This document shows positions 21,939-33,772 of a stretch of DNA of 64,000 nucleotides, in pieces. Origin of the DNA: Biomphalaria glabrata (Eukaryota > Mollusca > Gastropoda > Planorbidae); contig NC_074728.1 in the NCBI RefSeq assembly GCF_947242115.1, forward strand, positions 24,277,542-24,341,541. Direction: 5' to 3'. Positions within the stretch are counted from its first letter, which is position 1. Each line of letters opens with the position of its first letter. Under the pieces are notes generated by a model that saw nothing but the letters and a program-made list of their open reading frames with translations, had not been told where the DNA came from and searched no databases. Position numbers and translations under genes: made by a program.

Positions 21939-23775
21939 CAGGCATGTCAAACACGGCGTTCGGGGGCCGCATGCGGCCCGCGACCACCTTACATGCGGCC
22001 CGCTTGGCCACCTCAAAAATTACCAAAATAATGTTAAACTATTACGCTGGAAAATAAAAGATGACAAGCTACTTGAATTGAAAAATAGTATTTGTTAAAC
22101 TGAACAACTAAGTCTGCAGTGAGAGCCAGCTACATTTTGTCAAACTTAATTGCAAGCCATAGCAAATCATTTAGTTAAAGGGATTTTATGAAGGAGTGTG
22201 TAGTTAAAGCTGCCGAAGTAATTTGTCCAGAAAAGATTAAAGTATTCAAAGAAATAGCGTTAACTAGGAACACTGTGGCAGATGCAATAAATGGCATGTC
22301 AATCAACTCGCGTGAACAATTTAAGAACAAAATAGATTTTGAATTATTTTTATTGGCTCTCAATGAGTCAACTGATATAAAGAATGTAGCACAGTTGGCT
22401 ATATTCATAAGGGCCTGTGACATGAATTTTGAGATACATGAGGAGCTACTTGTTCTATGCATAACGCCACAACAAGCGATGGTGTTTTTAAGAAATAACA
22501 GGAGGTGATATTGCAGTACAATTTACCTTTGGTAAAGCTAGCTAGTCTAACAACGGATGGCGCACTAACCATTATGAAATGGTTTCGATGCAAAGCTACT
22601 TGCAAAAATAAAAGAGATTAATGCTAATTTTAAATTTGCTCATTTTCAGTACATCATTCACCAAGAAACATAACGCACAAAGTAATTACAATTCCAACAT
22701 GTCATAAGACTGGTTTCAGTCACAATCAATTTTATTCGTGCCCGTGGCTTAAATCATCGCCAATGTTTAATGTTTCTGGATGACATTGGACACGAAGTTT
22801 GCTGGCTCTCCTGTCATAAAGAATTGAATAGATTTGTTGTACTGCGTGAATAAATTGTATTGTTTCTGAACATGAAAGGTGAACCTGTTTAACATTTCCA
22901 TACTGATGAATGGGTTCAGGATTTGGCATTTGCAATTGATCTCACTGGTCTCCTGCAAGACTTGAATTTGAAACTTCAAAGTAAAGACTAAATTGAAATT
23001 GTCACAACTGCGTGTGATCGTGTGAAGTACTTTCAAGCAAAATTACGACTGTGGATAAACCAAATATAAAGAGAAAATCTTGTTCACTTCTCAACGTGTC
23101 AGGAACTAAAAAGATTACAAATGACTACAACATTTGGTAAATATGTCTTACACCTGGAATCGTTAGTAGATGCTTCCACTGGACGTTTTCATGACTTCGT
23201 TTCATACGAGCAAGAATTTTCGTTGTTTTTATCTCCATTTTCATTTGCTTCTGAAAATTCTGCTGGTAATGTGCAACAAGAGCTGATAGAACAGCAGTTA
23301 GATTCTTTGTTGAAAGCGAAGTATAAAGAAGTGGCTGTGTCAAAATTTAGTTATTTACGTTGAATTGCGGAAATTTGCTGCACGAATTCTAGCTATTTTG
23401 GCAAGCACTGATCTCTGTGGGCAGTTCTTTTCTTTATTAATGAAAGCTACAAATCACCTCACCGTTCGAGATTATCTGATCAAAATTTGTCGTCAGTGAT
23501 GATAGTATCAGTGGCAAACAAACTTCCATTTGAAATTAATAAACTTGTATCCCAGAAAGATGTCAAGAATCAGGACAAAAGAAATACGCAATCATAGTAA
23601 TTATTAATTACCAAATTGTACTACAAATTTAGCTAGCTAAGGGACAAGTAAGCCATTAATTAATGTATTCTATCGTATTGTTTCTAATTTACATAAAACT
23701 AGTAAGCTGATTTGCAACTGATTTTTGGAAGTTTTTTCTTGCGGCCCATACACCTTAACGAGTTTGACATGCCTG
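21939..23775 (+). mobile_element. hAT transposon with GTF2IRD2-like transposase and perfect TSD
   Basis: Ends are CAGGCATGTCAAAC and its complement (GTTTGACATGCCTG to 23775). ATCTAGAG flanks both sides exactly (21931-21938, 23776-23783). Subterminal GCGGCCCGC repeats are typical. The interior carries a broken transposase on the plus strand. Length is 1837 bp. Confidence 0.95.
22188..23590 (+). pseudogene. hAT transposase relic, GTF2IRD2-like
   Basis: A 106-codon open segment reads KVFKEIALTRNTVADAIN, then FELFLLALNESTDIKNVAQL, AIFIRACDMNFEIHEELL. The LALxESTDxxxxAQLxIFxRxxDxxFxxxEELL block is diagnostic of the hAT group that also gave rise to vertebrate GTF2IRD2. Downstream, an 80-codon segment reads GRFHDFVSYEQEFSLFLSPF, then NVQQELIEQQLDSLLKAKYK, the matching region before the dimerisation domain. 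The catalytic middle is in several frames with stops; a -1/+1 shift follows residue 102 of the first segment. Confidence 0.85.
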
Positions 23776-23980
23776 ATCTAGAGTCTGTTACTTAGATTCT
23801 AGATTGTATTTGAATATAGCTAGATCTAGCATATTTTTTAGCTACACAAATAAAAACAAACAAAAACCCAAATCTGAGAGAAAACCCAAGATATAAGATT
23901 ACAGTCACATTTAGTCTAAAAATGTTTTGTATAGTTCAGTGCTATTTATCTTTTTCCAGAGCTTTTCATCAGCGTTATAT

Positions 23981-24065
23981 TCAGTGGCGTCACAATGGGG
24001 GTGCGGGTCCGGGTCGCACAAGGTGATACCCATCTGGGGGAGTAGATCTCTCCAATACACAAGAA
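23981..24065. mobile_element. hAT-like terminus (single end)
   Basis: Starts CAGTGGCGTCACAATGGGGG and continues GC-rich. It resembles the opposite-orientation end at 61950-62024. No partner end or TSD was found. Confidence 0.5.
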
Positions 24066-24129
24066 AAATAAAATTGCACTTTTGCAAAAGTGGACAACTG
24101 TGGCTGTATCAAAGGTTCTCATGTAGGTT

Positions 24130-24370
24130 ACTTTTTTAAATTAATTAATTATTATTATTACCTATTATTATTTATTTATTATTATTATTAATAATTTATT
24201 ATTATTATAAATAATTTATTATTATTCTTAATAATTTATTATTATTATTAATTATTATTATTATTAAATGTTATTATTATTTATTTTTTATTATTATTAA
24301 TAATAATTATTTATTATTTTTAATAATTATTTATATTATTATTAATCATTATTTATTATTATTATTAAAA
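24130..24370. repeat. (ATT)n microsatellite, 3' tail side of R4-like LINE
   Basis: About 240 bp of slightly imperfect ATT repeats. On the minus strand this is the (AAT)n that immediately follows the LINE 3' UTR. Confidence 0.9.
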
Positions 24371-25613
24371 GAAAAGAACGAGTAGGCCTATGCCTATTTA
24401 TTCTCTGGCACTACCAGGGTCGAGTTTCGTTAAAGGGAAAGAAAATTCATCGTAGTCCCTTTAACAGTTTACACCGAGGAGTTTGAGTTTTGAGTTTAGG
24501 CACATGTCGTTCCCGTAATCCTTTAAGGATCACTCTCCCTTTATATAACAAGGACTAAATTATATAGTTAATTACACCGAGGAATTTTCTGGTGATGTGG
24601 CAGGTCTGCAGCAGTACCGACATCTGACAGGCAATGAGAATCTTCCTAGGAATGCCAAGGGTCTTGAAAGTATCTGTGAGGTCAATTATATTATCCTTTC
24701 GGTTGATATAACAATGGGGTATATTGTTGTTTTAGATAGCTTCCATAAACCTTTAATCTCCAAGCCTAGGTTCCCATATTTTCGCTGTTTTTCCAACTCA
24801 GTTTTTCTTAAATTATGAGATGGTGGTACGGCGATGTCAATAATGGTTAATAATCGATGAGCAGTTGATCAGGGCGATTAAAATCTACCCTTTTGTAGGT
24901 CAAAATAGGCATATCCCAGTACAGCTGATGTTCAGTAGATTCAAGAACCTTTTTTTTTAATAAGGAGGAGTATCCTTACCGATCAAATTATGTGTCAAAG
25001 CCAAGTGCTGGTGTATTAGCTTTGCAACTTGGTTATGGCGACCTAGGTAGGCATATTCCGATAGGTCTGAACACCCTGCCATTATGTGTTCAATTGACTC
25101 ACCCACATGTTCGGCTTTAGTCAACACTATTGAGTCCTAGGATATGTTTCTCGTATTTTTTTTGTCCTAATTACTCTGTCTTGTATTGCTGTAACAAAGC
25201 CTTCAGTTTTAGGGGAGAGAAGCAGCCTTGTCAATGTTTTCCCCATCTAATAATGCAGGGAATTTTCCGTGGAGTGTTTTTTCTTACCAATGGCGAATCT
25301 CTTTTGGTGGAGGACTTGTGGTTTAACATCGAAATTTGGTTCGTAGTATTTTCGATAGTCTGTATGTAGGTCGGTCGGGATGGCCCAGCTATTTATTGCA
25401 GTGATGAGGTTACTGCCAGACAGTTTAGTGTTGAGGATTTTTAATTAATCTTTGCTAATATTTACAAAGACAGTCCTTTTTTAATTTTTTTATGGTTTAT
25501 TGTGGCATTCTGGTCTATTCCAAGATATTTATAAAGAGAGGCAGAGTTCAATTCCCTTGATGCCTTCTATTGCAATGTTGGTGTTGGCTGCCTTGCACTT
25601 TTAAGATGTTTAT

Positions 25614-25754
25614 ACCATAGGGTCTACTTATCCAGGCCAAAACCATAGGGTCTACTTATCCAGGCCAATACCATAGGGTCTACTTATCCAGGCCAATACC
25701 ATAGGGTCTACTTATCCAGGCCAATACCATAGGGTCTACTTATCCAGGCCAAAA
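25614..25754. repeat. 28-bp minisatellite x 5
   Basis: The unit ACCATAGGGTCTACTTATCC plus AGGCCAAT is repeated five times almost without change, inside the R4-like LINE. It probably amplified from LINE sequence. Confidence 0.92.
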
Positions 25755-26112
25755 GAAACATATCACTTAAGTTTTAATTATGGTGTGTAACTTTGCGCGT
25801 TTTCTGCATATAGATTTAAATCATCTCTGAATTAATAGGCGAGATATACTTTTTCTAAATTTAGTGTCTGTACGTAGTGCAATGGAGAAATTTAGATAGT
25901 GGGTTAAACTCAGATGTAGATTTATCTTCCAGTTATCCAGACTCTCGCGGAACTGAATCAGCTGCTTTTTTTTTGTAGTCGATGTAGCACATGTTAAGTT
26001 TCTTTTTCTTCTATTAGGTTGGTGCAAAATAGTATCATCTATGGTTAGATGTAATTTACAGCCCATCGACTCTTCAATGCAACCTTGTTGTTCCTCTGCT
26101 AATAGCTTATGG

Positions 26113-27226
26113 CAGGGGTGGGCAACATTTTTGAATCGAGGGCCGCATTTCTGTAAATTTGGGAATGGCGGGCCGCATATGTATATACAACTTAGAAAGA
26201 TACTCAGCAGCATTTTTTAAAGTGTTGACATGCAGATTCTGGCACCCGTAAGACTCCTGCAGAAGTACTGACTGGAACCTCTCTTTGCTTGGAGTTATGT
26301 CCTCTGGAGCTGAATCAGCTTCTGCGCTAAATGGTGAGCTAATTGTATTAAAAACCGGTTCTTGACGTCTTAAAATTTGCTTTTATAAATTGCAAAATTA
26401 AAGAATCTTAAGTGTTGCACTTTTAATCATTTCACTAGAAATAATTTCGCCTTTCAGCAAAAGAAAATGACAAAACTATTTTCTTTGGCTTGCTTGTAGA
26501 AATGGGAAAGCCTTGTTTTAAAGATTTAACATCCATTTGCATTTCATATGCAAGGGACTCATTGCAATGGTTATTACGAAACACATGAAATCTGTCTTCC
26601 ACTCTTCATTAGAAATATTGGTAACAAGGTCACAGTCAATGTCATCTAAGTAAAATAATAATTTCTTCCTTGAGATTTTATATTGTTCTCGTTTACCTTG
26701 TCCATGCTATGATAGAGGAAATATTGGATTATTTTATTCATAATCGAAACTACCTGTGGTTAATACCCCTAGCTCTAATAAGTTTCATTACTTTGACAAT
26801 TGCCCTTCTGACATTGAGATTTTATGCAGCTTTGTGCAATTTTTCCTGTTTAAAATTTATGGTTGGGGTATTTTAAAAAAAACCCACCATTTTACTCAGT
26901 CAAAGATCGAGCTCCACCAGTTGTCACCCTTGCCATCTTGTTCCAAGCATACCCAACATTCAACACAGTTCTTCATAGCACTAAATAAATACTGATCAGA
27001 GATTGTGTTTCGAATTGAGTGTATTGATGTATAGCCAATAAGCATAGTCTTCGTTTGCTTGAAACTTTTTATAATGACAGTTTCAATAATTTATACTTAT
27101 ATTATTTTTAATATATTTGCATTTTTATAAGTATATACTGTGGGCACACCTGACTTCTGTAGGTGTCGGCGGGCCGAATAAAACACTCTGGCGGGCCGCA
27201 TGTGGCCCGTAATTTGCCCACCCCTG
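26113..27226 (-). mobile_element. hAT transposon nested in the R4-like LINE, perfect TSD
   Basis: Ends are CAGGGGTGGGCAA and TTGCCCACCCCTG. GCTTATGG flanks both sides exactly (26105-26112, 27227-27234). GGCGGGCCGCAT subterminal repeats occur at both ends. The minus strand keeps scraps of GTF2IRD2-like transposase (SNEEWKTDF with a following FVI, and ISSPFSAEADSAPEDI). It is internally deleted and broken. Confidence 0.93.
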
Positions 27227-27559
27227 GCTTATGGGCAGAACAAAATGTATACATTTTTTATTATCAGTATTTTTAGTACTATTTATACTATTATTATTAA
27301 TTTTTATTTTGATTAATTATTTTAAACACATTTCAAATTCCTAATGACCCGTAATAGGAAATATAAAGTACTAAACTCTTAAATGAGTTCTCTTAAACTT
27401 TGAACAATTTAGAAACTCCCAATTGACATCTAAAAATGAGTTGTCAAGGGAAATGCGAACTAAATTCTAAGCTTCAAATATATGTGCTATTTAAAGAATC
27501 AAAAAGAAGCAGTGTGTCATGTGGCAAGCACAATGACCAATAGCTTATAATGTTTTGCT

Positions 27560-28170
27560 ACTATTAACATGTTTTACTGCTATAAAATTGTTAATTCTTC
27601 TACTGTTATTAAGTTTATATGTTTTATCGCTTTTAAATTCTAGTTTCACTGCCAATATAAACATTAAATGTTTTACTGCAATAATAAAGTTTTAATGTTT
27701 ACTGTAGGCTACAGACACAAATGACCTGTATATCATCTGCATTACTTGTCCACCATTATAACTAGAGTTAAGCCCCACTCACTATGTCACTCTAAAAGTA
27801 GATTTACAAAAATTCTACAATTCTAGGTATAGAAATTAGAATATCCATACTAGAATTTACATACAAAATATAGTCTACTCCGTCTTATCCAGATCTAGAC
27901 TAGTACAAGAGCACTAAATTTACTGCTTTTTATAAGTTTGAAAGTAACTGGTATTATAAAGTTTAAACGTTTTATTGTTATAAAGTTTTAATGTTTCATT
28001 GCTATTATAAAATTTTAATTTTTCAATGCTATTATAAAGTTTTAATGTTTCATTGCTATTATAAAATGAAATGCTTTACTGCAATAATAAAGTTTTAATT
28101 CTTTACTGTTATAGATACAGTTTTAATGTTTTTCTGCTATTATAAAGTTTGAATCTTTCACTGCTATCCT
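27560..28170. repeat. Degenerate ~27-bp minisatellite, block A
   Basis: Repeated units of TTTAATGTTTCATTGCTATT with ATAAAG. Individual units differ strongly. The same family recurs at 38236-38660 and 39985-40200, supporting a segmental duplication. Confidence 0.75.
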
Positions 28171-28195
28171 ACAAATTGGGTACTAGGAAATAGTT

Positions 28196-28296
28196 TGGGA
28201 AAAGTAAAATTGGTGGTTCAATGTGCTGCCCACACGACACCCTTGTTAACTGTGGACCACAAAACAAATGACATTCTCATCATCTTAATTTTTTTT
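28196..28296 (+). mobile_element. SINE family A, 5'-truncated
   Basis: Body sequence GGGAAAAGTAAAATTGGTGG followed by TTAACTGTGGACCAC and ATTCTCATCATCTT. No tRNA-like head. Confidence 0.6.
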
Positions 28297-28980
28297 TACT
28301 TGAGACCATTATAAATAAAGTTAAGACCCACTTACAGCTTCATTCCATAATAAGATTTTTAAACAAGCAAATTTAAAAAAATCCGTTTAAAAAAAAAGGG
28401 GGAAGAACTCTGCCCAAAAAAGTATATCAATAGTGTACAAATTATTTCCCTGATTTGATATCAATTACAAATAATTATTTGACTAGTTGTATATTTTTTA
28501 AATTGTATCATGTTGTTGACATTGTTTATATAAGTATCTGTAATGATTCCCCTTGACTAAGAGATTGAATGTTGCATTGTTATGTATCGTGTGTGTTAGA
28601 AGTCTCAATAAATTTACTCATGAATCTGGTGTCATATTTATGGTTATCAAGTGTAGCTTTTCTAGTTTATTAAGTGGTAGCAGAGCGAGGTTCCAATCCA
28701 TGAACCTCTGGGTTATGGGCCCAGCATGCTCCTGCTGCACATGTTTTGTTAGGTAGAGTAAATAATTATATATTATCAAATTAGTCTGAAAATGTGTGAG
28801 GGAGAAATGTTTTAACAAATTCATCCATATCTGTGAATACTGTTGGTGTCAAACAAAATAATTAATTAGGCCTACCAGATGTTTTTATTTATTCATGTCT
28901 TGTCTATGCTAATAAATAATTTCACAAAGTTTCATCTTGGCTATTATCTACAGACACTTTAATTACAAGCAGCCCATACA
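28297..28980. other. AT-rich spacer, no gene seen
   Basis: No coding support. ORFs here are short and lack any recognisable family. Confidence 0.4.
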
Positions 28981-29150
28981 AGTGTCTGTAAATCATCAGA
29001 ATGTACTTTATTTTGGTCTGAAAATCAGCAGATTTTACTTTATTTTGGTCTGTATATCAGCAGAATGTACTTTATTTTGGTCTGTAAATCAGCAGGATGT
29101 ACTTCATCTTGGTCTGTAAATCTGCAGGATGTACATCTTGGTCTGTAAAT
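28981..29150. repeat. ~31-bp minisatellite x 5, block A
   Basis: The unit GTACTTTATTTTGGTCTGTA plus AATCAGCAGGAT is repeated with small changes. The same unit occurs at 41655-41790 in block B. Confidence 0.85.
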
Positions 29151-29230
29151 CAAAACAACTGAATATATTACCTAAACTTTTTTTTTTCATAAAAAATTTC
29201 TATTTTATTTATAATTATTTTCATAAAACA

Positions 29231-29284
29231 CTTACCTCAAAATCCTTGCTATCCTGTTGCTTTTGAGCTTCCTGTTTAGTTATG
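29231..29284 (-). CDS. Candidate coiled-coil exon (block A)
   Basis: On the minus strand a segment ending in a good GT donor (GAG|GTAAGT) can be read YITKQEAQKQQDSKDFE or, from an internal ACAG acceptor, as KLKSNRIARIL ending in phase 2. The latter phase fits the exon at 6180-6232. Both give hydrophilic helical sequence. The acceptor is not certain. It is probably a duplicated coiled-coil exon, not proven to be spliced in. Confidence 0.4.
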
Positions 29285-29700
29285 TATGCAGAGCATTTGA
29301 AATAAAAAAAAACAACTTGTTAACTTTAAAATGTAAAGCTATAATTAAATAATACTGTGGTAACTACTAGTCAAAAGACAGTACAGATATGACCAAACAA
29401 AAATAATATATTGAACAATGTCAACACCTTAAATCATAATCTTGGCTGTCATCCTAAGTCACGTCTTAATTACATCCTGTTGCTTTTGAGCTTCCTGTTT
29501 AGTTATGTATGCAGAGCATTTGAAATAGTAAAAAATAACTTGTTAACTTTAAAATGTAAAGCTATAATTAAATAATACTGTGGTAACTACTAGTCAAAAG
29601 ACAGTACAGATATGACCAAAAAAATAATATATTGAACAATGTCAACACCTTAAATCATAATCTCGGCTGTCATCCTAAGTCACGTCTTAATTACCAGTAG
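29245..29700. repeat. Tandem duplication, ~231 bp x 2
   Basis: CCTGTTGCTTTTGAGCTTCC starts at about 29252 and again at about 29477. Roughly 220 bp of near-identical sequence (>95% by eye) follows each. The second copy duplicates the coiled-coil exon body but lacks its donor site. Confidence 0.9.
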
Positions 29701-29787
29701 TCCAAAACAACTGAATATATTACCTGAAAATATTTTTTTTAGAAAACTTTGCTATTTCATTTAGAACTATAGTCATAAAATACTTGC

Positions 29788-29845
29788 CTCAAAATCCTTG
29801 CTATTCTGTTGGACTTCATCTGTTCTTCCAATTTACTTATGTATG
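29788..29845 (-). CDS. Candidate coiled-coil exon with GC donor (block A)
   Basis: The minus strand reads YISKLEEQMKSNRIARIL then AG|GCAAGT, a GC-type donor. The terminal phase matches the exon at 6180-6232 exactly (AG|A = Arg), giving LEEQMKSNRIARILR joined to DQLRLEMAETRANKTKR, a plausible continuous coiled coil. The expected AG acceptor is GAT here rather than the GAG seen in the block B copy, so this exon may need another acceptor or be inactive. Confidence 0.45.
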
Positions 29846-30106
29846 ATCAGCATTTGTAACAGAAAAAAAACAACAACTAGTTAACTTAAAAATGGAGATA
29901 TTGGAAATTGTACTACATTAGTATTTATATTATTGAAATTAAAAAGTTCTGTATTTACTCTGTTTATCTATGGGAGTTTTATCGATTACCAACATACAAA
30001 ACTAATCATTAAAATAAAATTAGTTTAATTTATTAGAGCACTGAAAACACATTAATTGGCATGCATGAAACCTAAAGATTAAAAAAAATAAATTACATTT
30101 GGCTGA

Positions 30107-32835
30107 TATTTACCTGTAGTTTCTTAGCTAATCTGTTCCAAATTATGCATATATATCAAAAGAATCTAATTTTAAATAAGTTAAATGAAAGTATTTTGAA
30201 GTCCCAGTAAAATGTGACTTCGACTAAGCAACTATTAGACATCTTGCTGTACATATCTTTATATGTAGCTTTCAAACCTTACCTGTTACTCCTAGGAGAT
30301 GGCTTCATTTGACTGTATGCTGATATATTTCTAGTTGGATCTCCAACTGAAAAATTAAAAAATAGATCATTTGGCAGCCAAATCAAAGAGAATAAATTGA
30401 AAGTCTTAGTGATACTGAAATGTACTGAACTAATGAATTATTCTAGCTCTTTTAATTATAAAAACATGTTGACAACTTTTAAAAATTATTCTTTATGTTT
30501 AGTTGAACACAAATATTTTCAACTTGCATGCAAATAAAAAAAAAGAGAAAAAAAAAGATTACTTGCTTTGCTGGAGTTTCCTACCATTCATACGCAATGC
30601 CTACATCGAAAGAAACAGTTAAGTATATACAGCTAAAACATAGTATTTTAAAAGACTACTCGCCTTATAGAATAAAAATTCCTTGCTGTGATTCTTATAT
30701 TTTGCATGTCCCTATTAGATGATGGTTTCGTTTCTCTGCATGCTTCTTTTTTTCTCATTTAGATCTCTGCCGCTTGATCTGAAGAATATTATTAAATGAG
30801 GGATAAGAGCATTGGGCTGTCTAACCAAATTTGTGTTTAAATGAACTTAGATAGTTGCATACTCAGGATTGTGCTCTATAAATGATATACCAGGTGATGA
30901 ACTTATCAAACTTATGCAAAAGTGGAAAATAAATGACAAAAGCATTAGTAGAAATATTCTTAGAATGTTATTGAAACAGAATACATATTCTCAAATTAGC
31001 ATGCATAAATCTAATCAAAAAAAAAGATTTTACTTGCTTTGTTGAGTTTTATCAATAATTTCAATTCCGCTGTTCTGTACTATGCATTGGTCAAAAGAAA
31101 CAAAATTTAATTTTATATACCTAAATTATAGTACTTTAGAAAATTACTTGCCTTAAGGAAGAAAATCTTTTGGACATTTTTGCTGTGATTCTTAACATGT
31201 TATTTTTATTTATTTTGCCTGTCCCTGGTAGATGATGGTTTTATTCGTCTGTATGCTGCTTTATAGTGCTAGAATGTACTCAGACACCTGAACTGCAAAA
31301 TTCAAAATGTCATTATGATTCAAATGATAAATGGATAAAACATTAGGCAGTCTAACCAAAGATATGTTTAAATCTTGCTGAAGATAATGACATTTTTACT
31401 AAGCTTGTTGATTACTTCTAAATTGTTCTAGCTTAGAAAAAAATGTTATGGGACTGAATGAAATTGTTATTCTTCAAATGTTATTGGAAAGAAAAGCATT
31501 CTCAATGAGCATGCATAACAACAGATCAACAGCAACAACAAAAAATGGAAAATTACTTGCTTTGCTCTATTGTATAATCATTTTCATAGCTTGCATGTTC
31601 TGCACTATGCGTATATTAAGAAAAAATACAATTTTGCTTATTATAGATAATTATTATTAATTTAAAAGACTACTTGCCTTAAAGGAAAAAAAAACAACAA
31701 CTTGTGGACATGTAGCTTCTATAGTTTGAATGTTCTAAGTAGATAATTGTTCCATTCAACTGTATGCTAAAGATCGATTGTGCTCTGCAACTTGATCTGA
31801 AAAAATTTTAATCTAATGATAAATGGATTGAGCATCAAAGATGACAAATTTAATTTTTAGTAGAGATAATGGAATATGTTCTAATCCAGTTTGGTCACTT
31901 GAATTAATCTAGTTCTATAAATACAAAGTAAAAGGAACTAAATGCCATCAAAACTATACAAACTAGAAAACAAATATTGAGACAAATAACTCACAAAACT
32001 ATTTTTAAAATGTTAAAAAGTTATTTAAACATTGAAAACAAACATATTCTTAGCATGCCAATAAACAACAGATAAAAAAAAAATACTTGCTTTTCTGAAG
32101 TTTATCTGTAGTTTTATACCTAGACTATTCTGTATTTTGTGCACATAATGAAGCTAATTAAAAACAAATGAATTGTTGAATTTAGAAGCACATTTTGAGC
32201 CAAAAGAATAAAGATTTGGATATGCTTACTTCACAGTTCTTGATATCACTACTACTTGCCTGTTACTCCATCTGTATGCTCCACTATTTGATCTGAAAAA
32301 TATGTGATGAGTGAATAGAGCACCAGACTACTTAACCAAATAATTTGAGTTTAAATCTCCGGCTAATGAAATATTTACTAAACTAGTTTGGACACTCTTA
32401 ACTAATCTCTTTCTAAATATAAAATAATAACAAAATATCAAATTTAAACAAAAATTATTACTAAACATTGAGAGAACTAAGAAAATTATTCTTAAATGTT
32501 ATTGGAACATTGAAACTGACATACTAAATTAACATGCTTAAAATATTAGTTAAAAAACAAACAAAAAATTACTTGCTTTTCTGAAGATTACCTGTCATGT
32601 TATAGTTTGCCTGTTCTGTATATAGGCCTACACATCAAAAGAAGCAATGAAGTTAATTTCAAAATAATCAAAGTAATAAGAAGAAAAACTTACCTATTCC
32701 AATAACTTGAGACTGACTTGCTGCATATTTTTTGATATATGGAGTTTTCAAGCCCAAAGGAGCTTGTTCCATTCATCTGTAGACTGTTCTTTTTCTAGAG
32801 CAATAGGATGTAGCTTACTCTCTATCTTCACCTGA
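30107..32835 (-). repeat. Tandem array of exon-like modules, block A
   Basis: About 5-6 modules with a period near 540 bp. Each has (type 2) a short segment around GAACAG..AGCTATGAAACTACAG preceded by a TATGCAT-like stretch and (type 1) a segment whose consensus reads about VKLESxxIALExEQxTDEWN followed by xLLG. Type 1 is flanked by a TTTTTCAG acceptor. Donors are GCAAGT in most copies and GTAAG/GTAAAT in some. The best type 1 copy (minus, 32690-32833) reads VKIESKLHPIALEKEQSTDE then WNKLLWA-stop. Most copies contain stops, so many are decayed. I infer an exon-intron pair that was serially duplicated. Confidence 0.65.
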
Positions 32836-33022
32836 AAAATATAAAATGGGATAAATAGAGTGTTAGGTTGCCATACCTAAGATGTTGAGTTAAAGAGAAA
32901 TTGGAATTTTTACCGCTATTTCTAGATTCTCAAGAATTGTTCAGGCTCTATAAATGCTGTGTGAAGAGACTGATTATGTCTCAGAATAATGCACATTTTT
33001 TAACTAAGCGTATATCGGTAAT

Positions 33023-33312
33023 AAGGGACATGATGGTCAAGTGGTTAAGCGCTTGGCTTCCGAACCTGAGGTCCTGGATTCGAATCCCAGTGAAGACTGG
33101 GATTTTGAGTTTTGGAATTTTTAGGGCGACCCGAGTCCACCCAACTCTAATGGATACCTGACTTTAGTTGGGGAAAGTAAAGGCGGTTGGTCATTGTGCT
33201 GGCCACATAATACCCTGCTCGTTAACTGTTGGCCTAAGAAACAGATGACCTTAACCTTAACATCATCTGCCCCATATATCTCAAGATCTGAAAGGGGAAA
33301 CTTTACTCTTTT
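33023..33312 (+). mobile_element. tRNA-derived SINE, family A (nearly complete)
   Basis: The head GGTCAAGTGGTTAAGCGCTT and GGATTCGAATCCC (B box) look like a tRNA gene of the Leu/Ser type. The body runs through GGCGACCCGAGTCCACCCAA, GGCGGTTGGTCATTGTGCTG and CATCATCTGCCCCATATATC. This is the best-preserved copy. It is not a functional tRNA because the acceptor stem has no partner. Confidence 0.85.
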
Positions 33313-33396
33313 AATATGGGTAATCAGAAATGACATTTACTTCCTGGTCCAAACTTCCTGCAGTACAAGGAGAGATGGCAGCAGGTAGAGTAGGAA

Positions 33397-33766
33397 CTGA
33401 TGACCATTGAGATGATTGAATGAATGTTTAAGATGACCATTGAGATGACTGAATGAATGTTTAAGATGACCATTGAGATGACTGAATGAATGTTTAAGAT
33501 GACCATTGAGATGACTGAAAGAATGTTTAAGATGACCATTGAGATGACTGAAAGAATGTTTAAGATGACCATTGAGATGACTGAAAGAATGTTTAAGATG
33601 ACCATTGAGATGACTGAATGAATGTTTAAGATGACCATTGAGATGACTGAATGAATGTTTAAGATGACCATTGAGATGACTAAATGAATGTTTAAGATGA
33701 CCATTGAGATGACTGAATGAATGTTTAAGATGACCAATGAGATGACTGAATGAATGTTTAAAAGTT
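33397..33766. repeat. 33-bp minisatellite, ~11 units
   Basis: The unit AAGATGACCATTGAGATGAC plus TGAATGAATGTTT is repeated about 11 times with one or two differences each. Because 33 is divisible by 3, a long minus-strand frame (VISMVILNIHS repeats) results. I see no other sign of coding. It ends a few bases before the Gypsy 5' LTR. Confidence 0.95.
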
Positions 33767-33772
33767 TAACTG

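Larger units (their letters stand above)
24371..27234 (-). mobile_element. R4/Dong-like LINE with restriction-like endonuclease, interrupted by a hAT
   Basis: The minus strand, in 5'-3' order, shows LLAEEQQGCIEESMGCKLHL with RRKRNLTCA (reverse-transcriptase finger region, usual LTEEQKGCxxGSxGCKDQLxID...KRNLSxA), then YLGI..NATINHKKIK and LNTKLSGSNLITAINSWAIP (thumb). It continues with HIMAGCSDLSEYAYLGRHNQ, VAKLIHQHLALTHNL (CxxL...YxxRHNxVAKxIHxxLA zinc-binding block), FNRPD and IDIAVP (endonuclease core), and the C-terminus QTCHITRKFLGV. RPD...IDIAVP after the zinc block is typical of LINEs with a PD-(D/E)xK-type endonuclease. Several frame breaks are visible. A 28-bp minisatellite (25614-25753) lies within it and a hAT (26113-27226) is inserted in it. 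The 5' edge is truncated near 27234-27300. Confidence 0.85.

Noticed and set aside
28981-29150. CRISPR-like array appearance of the 31-bp repeat
   Set aside because: The units are directly abutting without unique spacers, in a eukaryotic repeat-rich context. It is a minisatellite.
33038-33095. Possible tRNA gene (GGTCAAGTGGTTAAGCGCTT ... GATTCGAATCC)
   Set aside because: A and B boxes are present, but no matching acceptor stem follows and the sequence runs straight into a body shared by many copies. It is a SINE head.
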